Shown: piece after piece, positions 23,606 through 29,680 of the stretch
Layout of the letters: each line of letters opens with the position of its first letter
How positions within the stretch are numbered: the first letter of the stretch is position 1
The notes under the pieces: model-generated
What the model was told of the DNA's origin: nothing
What the model saw: only the letters and a program-made list of their open reading frames with translations
The model's database searches: none
NCBI GenBank assembly: GCA_919902965.1
Contig: CAKKSJ010000110.1
Span: forward strand, 1-29,680
Length of the DNA stretch: 29,680 bases
Direction: 5' to 3'
Source of the DNA: Burkholderiales bacterium
GTDB lineage: Bacteria > Pseudomonadota > Gammaproteobacteria > Burkholderiales > SG8-39
Position numbers and translations under genes: made by a program

Positions 23606-24784
23606 ATGTCAGCGATGAAACGCCTGTTCCAGCTGATGGCCGAGAAAAAAGCCTCCGACATTTTCCTTTCGGTCGGCTCGCCTATCAACATCAAGATCAA
23701 TGGCACCGCCATGCCGATCAATCAGCAACTGATGGAGTCGGAAAGCATAATCGGGTTGTTATACGAGGTTCTGACCGAGAGGCAAAAGAAGGAGTTCGAG
23801 GACACGCTGGAACTCAATACCGCGTTCGCGATGCCGCCGACAGGCAGCTTTCGCATCAGCGCTTTCCGCCAAAAGAACACCCCGGCAGTCGTAGTGCGTT
23901 ACATTCCCGGCGAAGTGCCCAACATCGACACCTTGGCCGTGCCCGAAGTGCTAAAGGAAATCGTCATGGAAAAGCGTGGTTTGGTCCTGATGGTGGGCGC
24001 AACAGGGTCGGGCAAGTCGACCACGCTCGCCGCCATGCTCGATCTTCGAAACAGCACCAAGTCCGGTCATATCCTGACGCTGGAGGACCCGGTCGAGTTT
24101 CTGTTCACCAACAAGAAATGCATCGTCAACCAGCGTGAAGTCGGCACCGACACCCTGGACTTCAAGGTCGCGCTGAAAAACGCGCTGCGCCAGGCGCCGG
24201 ACTGCATCCTGATCGGTGAAATTCGTGACAAGGACACCATGGCCGCGGGCATCGCCTATGCGCAGTCCGGCCATTTGTGCCTGGCAACCTTGCACGCCAA
24301 CAACAGCTATCACGCCTTGAACCGCATCATCAGCTTCTACCCTCTCGAAAACCGGCCGGCCTTGCTGCAGGATCTTTCAGCCGCCATGAAAGCAATCATT
24401 TCGCAGCGCCTGATCAAGAACGTCAAGGGCGGGCGCTCGGCGGCGGTTGAAGTGTTGCTCAACACCCGCTACACCGCGGAACTGATCGAAAAGGGCGAAA
24501 TCAACGAAATAAAGGAAGCAATGGAGAAAAGCATGACCCCGGGCTCCGTCACCTTTGAACAGGCCTTGTACAACATGTACGCGAAAGGCTTGATCAGCAA
24601 GGAAGAAGCGCTGGGCAACGCCGATTCGGCCACAAACCTGATGTGGCTGATGAATCAGTCCGAAGGCGATGGAGGTACCGCAAGGGCCGCCGCAGGGCAA
24701 ACCCGACCTGAGGCAGCGCCCGACATGACGAAGACCGGCTCTTTTGCCGACTTCAAGATCATCGCCGACGAACCGGCGCAATAG
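23606..24784 (+). CDS. pilU: Type IV pilus retraction accessory ATPase PilU
   Basis: PilU is a hexameric cytoplasmic ATPase that assists PilT in retracting type IV pili (twitching, DNA uptake). The 392-residue product has an N-terminal PAS-like domain (LFQLMAEKKASDIFLSVG), Walker A GATGSGKST (131-139), the Asp box TLEDPVEF, Walker B ILIGEIRD (201-208) and the His box GHLCLATLHANN. The wording RQAPDCILIGEIRD and CLATLHANNSYHALNRII, together with the length, fits PilU rather than PilT, which is shorter and usually reads GTLHT. An alternative PilT-like call is possible but less likely. After about residue 350 there is an Ala/Gly/Asp-rich tail. It stands without a pilT neighbour in this window and is 38 bases upstream of dapE. 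Confidence 0.9.
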   Translation: MSAMKRLFQLMAEKKASDIFLSVGSPINIKINGTAMPINQQLMESESIIGLLYEVLTERQKKEFEDTLELNTAFAMPPTGSFRISAFRQKNTPAVVVRYIPGEVPNIDTLAVPEVLKEIVMEKRGLVLMVGATGSGKSTTLAAMLDLRNSTKSGHILTLEDPVEFLFTNKKCIVNQREVGTDTLDFKVALKNALRQAPDCILIGEIRDKDTMAAGIAYAQSGHLCLATLHANNSYHALNRIISFYPLENRPALLQDLSAAMKAIISQRLIKNVKGGRSAAVEVLLNTRYTAELIEKGEINEIKEAMEKSMTPGSVTFEQALYNMYAKGLISKEEALGNADSATNLMWLMNQSEGDGGTARAAAGQTRPEAAPDMTKTGSFADFKIIADEPAQ

Positions 24785-24822
24785 CCGTAGACACGCCTGC
24801 GCTTATTCCCACCCAGGAAATC

Positions 24823-25959
24823 ATGAGCTCGGCCACCCTGGAACTCGCGCAGCAGCTGATACGCCGGCGTTCGCTTACACCGGGTGATGCCGGCTGCCAG
24901 GAGCTAATCGCCCGGCGGCTCGAACCGCTGGGCTTCGTTCCGGAGAACATGAATTTTGGCGAAGTTCACAATCTGTGGGCACGCCGCGGCCAGTCCCGTC
25001 CTCTGCTGTGTTTTGCCGGACATACCGACGTTGTGCCCACCGGCCCGCTCGCGCAGTGGCTGAGCGACCCGTTCGAACCCGGATTGCGCGAAGGCAAGCT
25101 CTACGGCCGCGGCGCAGCCGACATGAAATCCTCGATTGCAGCCTTTGTCTGCGCGGCCGAGGAATTCGTGGCAGCGCACCCTCAGCATCCTGGTTCGATT
25201 GCGCTGCTGCTCACTTCTGACGAAGAAGGCGCGGCCGTGGACGGAACAGCCAGGGTCGTGGAAAAGCTCAAGGCGCGCGGCGAACTGCTCGATTATTGCA
25301 TCGTCGGCGAACCCACCTCGGTGAACAAGCTCGGCGACATGATTAAGAATGGCAGGCGCGGTTCGCTTTCGGGCAAGCTGTTGATCAAGGGCGTGCAAGG
25401 CCATGTAGCTTACCCGCACCTGGCAAAGAATCCGGTCCATCTGGCCGCACCGGCCCTGGCCGAACTCGCCGCGACCAAGTGGGACAGCGGCAATGCCTTT
25501 TTTCCAGCGACGACCTGGCAGATCTCCAATATCCACGCCGGGACGGGCGCGGCCAACGTCATCCCGGGCAGCATGGAAGTGCAGTTCAATTTTCGCTACT
25601 CCACCGCGAGCAAGCCCGAGGATCTGCAAAGCCGCGTGCATGCCCTGCTCGACCGGCACGGCTTCGACTATGCGCTCGACTGGCTGCATGCGGCGGCACC
25701 CTTCCTCACCCCAGAGGGAGAACTGATAGGCGCCACGCGCGACGCAGTGCGCGCCGTGACCGGCATCGCGCCGGAATTGTCCACCACCGGCGGCACCTCG
25801 GACGGCCGCTTCGTCATCGATATTTGCCCGCAGGTGGCGGAACTGGGTCCGGTCAATGCCTCCATCCACCAATTGAACGAGCATATTGACGCCGACGCGC
25901 CCGAGGTTCTCAAATCCATTTACCGGCAGGTGCTCGAACGCCTGCTGCTGCCGGCCTGA
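24823..25959 (+). CDS. dapE: Succinyl-diaminopimelate desuccinylase
   Basis: DapE is a dizinc M20-family hydrolase that converts N-succinyl-LL-diaminopimelate to LL-diaminopimelate and succinate in lysine and peptidoglycan synthesis. The 378-residue product has FAGHTDVVPTG (His67, Asp69), YGRGAADMKSS (bridging Asp100), LTSDEEG (Glu134 base, Glu135 ligand), VGEPTS (Glu ligand), NGRRGSLSGKL in the dimerisation-side region, and the C-terminal STTGGTSDGRF and HQLNEH, the last giving the final His ligand. All metal ligands and the catalytic base are present. It has an AGGAA ribosome binding site about 7 bases before the ATG. prmB follows 14 bases later, an order often seen in betaproteobacteria, so the two are probably transcribed together. 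Confidence 0.97.
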   Translation: MSSATLELAQQLIRRRSLTPGDAGCQELIARRLEPLGFVPENMNFGEVHNLWARRGQSRPLLCFAGHTDVVPTGPLAQWLSDPFEPGLREGKLYGRGAADMKSSIAAFVCAAEEFVAAHPQHPGSIALLLTSDEEGAAVDGTARVVEKLKARGELLDYCIVGEPTSVNKLGDMIKNGRRGSLSGKLLIKGVQGHVAYPHLAKNPVHLAAPALAELAATKWDSGNAFFPATTWQISNIHAGTGAANVIPGSMEVQFNFRYSTASKPEDLQSRVHALLDRHGFDYALDWLHAAAPFLTPEGELIGATRDAVRAVTGIAPELSTTGGTSDGRFVIDICPQVAELGPVNASIHQLNEHIDADAPEVLKSIYRQVLERLLLPA

Positions 25960-25973
25960 AACCCGACCGCCCA

Positions 25974-26840
25974 ATGGCGCTGCGCGCGGTGTTGCGCGAG
26001 GCAGTCACACAATTCAAACGCGCCGGGCTTGCCTTCGGTCACGGCATGCACAATGCCCGCGATGAAGCCATTTACCTCATTTTGCACACGCTTGAACTGC
26101 CCCTGGGCGAGCTTGATTCCGTGCTCGACCGGTACTTGAGCCCGGGCGAGCTAGAATCGGTGCGCGCCGTTCTGCAGCGGCGCATACACGAGCGCAGGCC
26201 GGCCGCCTATCTGACGCGGGAAGCGTGGCTGGGGGAATTCCGGTTCTACGTCGACGAACGCGCGATCGTGCCACGCTCGTTTATCGCCGAGTTGCTGCGC
26301 GACGGCCTTGTGCCCTGGGTCAAGGATAAGCGTCAGATACGCAGCGCGCTCGATCTGTGCACCGGTTCTGGCTGCCTGGCGGTGCTCGCGGCGCACGCAT
26401 TCCCCAAGGCGCGCATAGACGCAGCGGATCTGTCCACTGAGGCGCTGCTGGTCGCGCGCAGAAACGTGAAGGACTATGCCTTGGGCAGGCGCGTGCGGCT
26501 GGTCCAATGCGACCTGTTCGATCGCCTGGCTGCGCGCCGCTATGACTTGATTCTGTCCAATCCGCCCTATGTCAATGCGGCGGCGATGCGCGCGCTGCCG
26601 CGCGAATACCGGCGCGAGCCGCGCCTCGCGCTCGCCGGCGGCCGTGACGGCCTGGCGCTGGTGCACCGCCTGCTGGCGCAGGCTGCCGAACATTTGCATC
26701 CACTCGGCCTGCTGATCGTCGAAATCGGCCACAATCGCAAGACGCTGGAACTGGCCTATCCGCGCCTGCCGTTTGTCTGGCTCGACACCAGCGCGGGCGA
26801 GGACTACGTATTCATGCTGCGCAAGGAAGATCTGCTATGA
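25974..26840 (+). CDS. prmB: 50S ribosomal protein L3 glutamine methyltransferase
   Basis: PrmB uses S-adenosylmethionine to methylate a glutamine of ribosomal protein L3 during 50S assembly. The 288-residue product has an N-terminal helical substrate domain and the PrmB-type linker RRPAAYLTREAWLGEFRFYV with DERAIVPRSFIAELL. This distinguishes it from PrmC/HemK, which normally has an IPRPETE motif. The SAM loop is LDLCTGSGCLAVLAA (about residues 126-140) and the glutamine-methylation motif SNPPYV (NPPY at 196-199) is intact. It starts 14 bases after dapE and its stop overlaps the next gene by 4 bases (ATGA). No ribosome binding site is obvious, so it may depend on coupling to dapE. Confidence 0.92.
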   Translation: MALRAVLREAVTQFKRAGLAFGHGMHNARDEAIYLILHTLELPLGELDSVLDRYLSPGELESVRAVLQRRIHERRPAAYLTREAWLGEFRFYVDERAIVPRSFIAELLRDGLVPWVKDKRQIRSALDLCTGSGCLAVLAAHAFPKARIDAADLSTEALLVARRNVKDYALGRRVRLVQCDLFDRLAARRYDLILSNPPYVNAAAMRALPREYRREPRLALAGGRDGLALVHRLLAQAAEHLHPLGLLIVEIGHNRKTLELAYPRLPFVWLDTSAGEDYVFMLRKEDLL

Positions 26841-28024
26841 AAACACTTAAGGATTTGCTCACTATCGAATGTTTGCCCGAGGATTGGCGCGAGGCCGCGC
26901 TGGTCGGACGCGCCTGGCTGCAAGGTGCAGCCGCGGGTCCGTCTCCGGTTGCAGTGCGGCCCAACGGAGATGTCGTCGATCTTGCCGCGATCGAACCGAC
27001 CATGAGCCAGTTGCTCGAGCGCGCCGACCGCCTCGCCCTCGCCCGCAGCGCGCCGGGCAAGGTCATCGGCAGCATAGAGGCCTTGCTCGCGAACAGCGGA
27101 GACGGCAGGAATTCCGGCAATCCATCGCTGCTCGCTCCCAACGACCTGCAGGCGATCAAGGCCAGCGGCGTGACCTTCGTGCACAGTCTGCTCGAGCGCG
27201 TGATCGAAGAACAGGCGCGCGGCGATACCGCCAGGGCCGAGGCAATTCGGGCGCAGGTGATGCACATCCTCGGCGACAATCTCGCCGCGGTGAAGCCGGG
27301 CTCGCGCGAGGCCGAGGAAATCAAGCGGCTGCTGGTGGCCCAGGGCGCATGGTCGCAGTATCTGGAGGTCGGCATCGGACCCGACGCGGAAATCTTCACC
27401 AAGTCGCAGGTCATGTCCGCGGTTGGCCTGGGCGCGGAAGTGGGACTGCACCCGAAATCCACCTGGAATAACCCGGAGCCGGAAATCGTGCTCGCGGTCT
27501 CGGGCGCGGGCGAGACCGTCGGCGCCGCCTTGGGCAATGATGTCAACTTGCGCGACTTCGAGGGCCGCAGCGCCTTGCTGTTGGGGAAATCCAAGGACAA
27601 CAACGCCTCCTGCGCCATCGGCCCCTTAATCCGCCTGTTCGACGCGAAGTTCGGCATCGATCACGTGCGCCAGGCCGAACTGGCCCTGGAAATCGCCGGC
27701 ACCGATGGCTTCGTCCTCGACGGTGCGAGTTCGATGAACAAAATCAGCCGCGATCCGCTGGATCTGGTCACCCACGCCTGGGGCCCGCATCACCAGTACC
27801 CGGACGGCTTCATGCTGTTCCTTGGGACCATGTTCGCGCCGGTCAAGGACAGGGGTGCGCCCGGCATGGGATTCACCCACAGGCTCGGCGATCTGGTGAG
27901 CATTTCGACGCCCAAGCTCGGCCGCCTGGTGAACCGCGTGACCACCTCTGACCTGGCGCCGCCCTGGACTTTCGGCATAGCCGCGCTGATGAAAAATCTC
28001 GCCGCGCGCGGCCTGCTGCGCTAG
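26837..28024 (+). CDS. Fumarylacetoacetate hydrolase family protein
   Basis: The product (395 residues) belongs to the FAH superfamily of metal-dependent enzymes, which cleave or dehydrate 2-oxo-acid type substrates. The C-terminal half holds the core: SAVGLGAEVGLHPKSTW, then NNPEPEIVLAV (Glu214 and Glu216, expected metal ligands), GAALGNDVNLRDFEGRSALL, and APPWTFGIAALMKNL at the end. The N-terminal half (1-180) is a family-specific extension with a long, helical, Ala-rich stretch. Long members like this are found in proteobacteria, some linked to sugar-acid breakdown, for example 2-keto-3-deoxy acids; I cannot assign the substrate. It overlaps prmB by 4 bases, yet the functions are unrelated. 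The nitrilase follows 41 bases later. Confidence 0.85.
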   Translation: MKTLKDLLTIECLPEDWREAALVGRAWLQGAAAGPSPVAVRPNGDVVDLAAIEPTMSQLLERADRLALARSAPGKVIGSIEALLANSGDGRNSGNPSLLAPNDLQAIKASGVTFVHSLLERVIEEQARGDTARAEAIRAQVMHILGDNLAAVKPGSREAEEIKRLLVAQGAWSQYLEVGIGPDAEIFTKSQVMSAVGLGAEVGLHPKSTWNNPEPEIVLAVSGAGETVGAALGNDVNLRDFEGRSALLLGKSKDNNASCAIGPLIRLFDAKFGIDHVRQAELALEIAGTDGFVLDGASSMNKISRDPLDLVTHAWGPHHQYPDGFMLFLGTMFAPVKDRGAPGMGFTHRLGDLVSISTPKLGRLVNRVTTSDLAPPWTFGIAALMKNLAARGLLR

Positions 28025-28065
28025 CGCGATACGGATACAATTCCTGAATCCAAGGAGGCAACATC

Positions 28066-29007
28066 ATGTCTGCACTAGAAACCAGCGTGCGCGCGGCCGT
28101 GGTCCAGGCCGGCGCCATCCCCTTCGATACCGAGGCCTGCGTCGATAAGGCATTACGCCTAGTCGCCGAAGCGGCCGCGCTCGGTGCCAAGGTGATCGTT
28201 TTTCCGGAAGCCTTCATTCCGGGCTATCCGAAGGGCGTCAACTATGGACTGGTGGTGGGCGCGCGCGATCCGGCGGGGCGCGAGGAATTCCGCCTTTATC
28301 TGGAAGCCGCGATCGAGGTTCCGGGCCCGCAAACGCTGCGCATCGGCGAGGCCGCAGCGGCGCATGGCGCCTATGTTGTCATCGGCGTGATCGAGCGCGA
28401 TGGCGGCACCTGCCATTGCACTGTGCTGTTCTTCGGCCCTGACGGCGCACTATTGGGCAAGCACCGCAAGCTGATGCCCACCGTCATGGAGCGCGTGATC
28501 TGGGGTTTTGGCGATGGCTCGACATTGACCGTGGTGGAAAGCCCGTACGGCCGCATCGGCTCGGTGATTTGCTGGGAAAATTACATGCCGATGCTGCGCA
28601 TGGCGATGTATTCGAAGAACGTCGCACTGTATTGCGCGCCCACCGCCGACGACCGCGACACCTGGATCGCGTCCATGCAGCATGTCGCGCTCGAGGGGCG
28701 CTGCTTCGTGCTAACCGCCTGCCAGTTCATGCGCAAGAAAGACTTTCCGGACAGCGTGCGTGTGTCGCTCGGCGATACGCCCGAAGCCGTGCTGATGCGC
28801 GGCGGCAGCGCCATCATCAATCCGCTGGGCCAGATCCTGGCAGGCCCGCACTTCGGCAGCGAGACGATTCTGACGGCGGATCTGGATCTCAAGGACATCG
28901 GCCGCGGCAAGTTCGACTTCGATGTCACCGGGCACTACAGCCGGCCGGATGTGTTCCAGTTAAACGTCAACGAGGCTCCGATGCAGGCGGTGCAGACAAA
29001 AACCTAA
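28066..29007 (+). CDS. Nitrilase (carbon-nitrogen hydrolase family, branch 1-like)
   Basis: Nitrilases hydrolyse organic nitriles to carboxylic acids and ammonia using a Glu-Lys-Cys triad. The 313-residue product shows all three residues: Glu48 in VIVFPEAFIPGYP, Lys135 in GKHRKLMPT with Glu142 close by, and Cys169 in SVICWENYMP. The CWENYMP wording and the FIPGYP segment match true nitrilases (aliphatic, aromatic or cyanide-active) better than amidases or beta-ureidopropionases. Length is near the usual 310-360. A strong AAGGAGG ribosome binding site (28052-28058) lies 7 bases before the ATG, so it should be well translated. It converges on the decarboxylase-like gene at its 3' side, with 23 bases between stops and no clear terminator. 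The substrate is unknown. Confidence 0.88.
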   Translation: MSALETSVRAAVVQAGAIPFDTEACVDKALRLVAEAAALGAKVIVFPEAFIPGYPKGVNYGLVVGARDPAGREEFRLYLEAAIEVPGPQTLRIGEAAAAHGAYVVIGVIERDGGTCHCTVLFFGPDGALLGKHRKLMPTVMERVIWGFGDGSTLTVVESPYGRIGSVICWENYMPMLRMAMYSKNVALYCAPTADDRDTWIASMQHVALEGRCFVLTACQFMRKKDFPDSVRVSLGDTPEAVLMRGGSAIINPLGQILAGPHFGSETILTADLDLKDIGRGKFDFDVTGHYSRPDVFQLNVNEAPMQAVQTKT

Positions 29008-29030
29008 ATGGGCCTACAACTACCCCCGGC

Positions 29031-29680
29031 CTACAGTTTGGAAAAGTCCAGAGTTGCGAAATAATCGTCCAGTGTTTCCGCGCGCCGGATCTGCGTGACC
29101 GAGCCGTTTTCCCGCAACAGCAGCTCGGCCGAGCGCAGCTTGCCGTTGTACTGAAAACCCATCGCGGAGCCGTGGGCGCCGGCGTCGTGGATGACCAGCA
29201 AGTCGCCGGCCTTGATTTCGGGGAGTTTCCGGTCAATCGCGAATTTGTCGTTGTTCTCGCACAGCGAACCGACCACGTCGTAGGTGTGGTCCTGGTCTGC
29301 GGTCTCTTTTCCGAGCACCGTGATGTGATGGTAGGCGCCGTACATGCCCGGCCGCATCAGGTTGGACATGCAGGCATCGACGCCGACGTACTGTTTGTAG
29401 GTGCTCTTGTGGTGTATCGCCTCGGTGACCAGGTAGCCATACGGTCCGGTGATGCAGCGGCCGTTTTCCATAAAGATTTTCAGCGGATGCAAACCGGCCG
29501 GGACTACGATCTCCTGATAGGCCTGCTGGATCCTGCTGCCAACCAAGCCGAGGTCAACCGCTTTCTCGCCGGGCCGGTAGGGAATGCCTATGCCGCCACC
29601 GAGGTTGACGAATTCAATTCTCACACCCGGATCGCGGGCGAGTTCCACGGCCAGTTCAAACAGCATTTTCGCCGTCTCGA
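29031..29680 (-). CDS. Diaminopimelate-decarboxylase-like PLP enzyme (C-terminal part)
   Basis: The gene enters from beyond base 29680; about 216 C-terminal residues are visible, so the PLP-binding lysine and the true start are outside. This is a fold-III decarboxylase. The visible half has FVNLGGGIGIPY (phosphate-binding glycines), ENGRCITGPYGYLVT in place of the usual EPGR motif, VGVDACMSNLMRPGMYGAYH, CENNDKFA (counterpart of CESGD, with the catalytic Cys and Glu), and AGDLLVIHDAGAHGSAMGFQYN ending in RSAELLLREN. The LMRPxxYGAYH and DAGAxG blocks favour diaminopimelate decarboxylase over ornithine/arginine decarboxylases. The altered EPGR and CESGD motifs suggest a divergent subfamily, so meso-diaminopimelate as substrate is probable but not certain. 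It converges with the nitrilase. Confidence 0.8.
   Translation of the reverse strand, partial: ETAKMLFELAVELARDPGVRIEFVNLGGGIGIPYRPGEKAVDLGLVGSRIQQAYQEIVVPAGLHPLKIFMENGRCITGPYGYLVTEAIHHKSTYKQYVGVDACMSNLMRPGMYGAYHHITVLGKETADQDHTYDVVGSLCENNDKFAIDRKLPEIKAGDLLVIHDAGAHGSAMGFQYNGKLRSAELLLRENGSVTQIRRAETLDDYFATLDFSKL

Noticed and set aside
24904..25974. Long open frame (356 codons) antisense to dapE
   Set aside because: It is a complementary shadow of a well-recognised gene and shows no domain or ribosome binding site.
1..29680. CRISPR array, prophage, transposon, tRNA or defence cluster
   Set aside because: No regularly spaced repeats, integrase or transposase motifs, cloverleaf sequences or toxin/restriction genes were seen on either strand. 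Coding density is almost continuous with standard genes.

Overview
The window looks like a chromosomal housekeeping segment of a GC-rich betaproteobacterium. Three things support this: the unbroken skp-bamA-rseP-dxr-cdsA-uppS-frr-pyrH-tsf-rpsB run, the divergent map-glnD pair, and the smc-zipA-ligA operon. Smc together with ZipA excludes the enteric MukB type of lineage. I cannot name a genus. No phage genes, insertion sequences, CRISPR arrays, tRNA or rRNA genes were seen, and every complete gene reads without a frameshift.

Layout. (1) 1-9718, minus strand: one long operon read from rpsB leftwards. It covers ribosome and translation factors (rpsB, tsf, frr), UMP kinase (pyrH), lipid-carrier and phospholipid synthesis (uppS, cdsA, dxr) and the outer-membrane assembly and stress module (rseP, bamA, skp; skp runs off the left edge). 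Neighbouring genes overlap or sit 2-70 bases apart. An intrinsic terminator lies between rpsB and tsf. (2) 9719-10069: a 351-base divergent intergenic region with a good extended -10 promoter for rpsB, a leader that can fold into a pseudoknot touching the rpsB ribosome binding site, and two further inverted repeats nearer map. (3) 10070-13463, plus strand: map and glnD, overlapping by 8 bases. (4) 13477-22942, minus strand: smc-zipA-ligA-galU (chromosome organisation, division, DNA ligation, UDP-glucose), followed by hpt-mtnP-def (purine and methylthio-nucleoside salvage plus a peptide deformylase). (5) 23037-28024, plus strand: queF (queuosine), pilU (twitching-motility ATPase), dapE, prmB and a fumarylacetoacetate-hydrolase-family gene; the last two overlap by 4 bases. 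(6) 28066-29680: a nitrilase, then a convergent gene for a diaminopimelate-decarboxylase-like PLP enzyme that runs off the right edge.

The most interesting signals are regulatory. The first is the rpsB leader, where two exactly complementary stems (6 and 8 bp) cross and the 3' strand ends one base from the Shine-Dalgarno sequence. The second is the rpsB/tsf attenuator-like terminator. Weaker observations are palindromes between smc and queF, a sharply AT-rich 74-base island inside the Smc coiled coil, the pairing of an MTI-phosphorylase-like gene with hpt, a pilU without pilT beside it, and a small metabolic group at the right end whose substrates cannot be read from sequence. I found no convincing previously undescribed multi-gene system.
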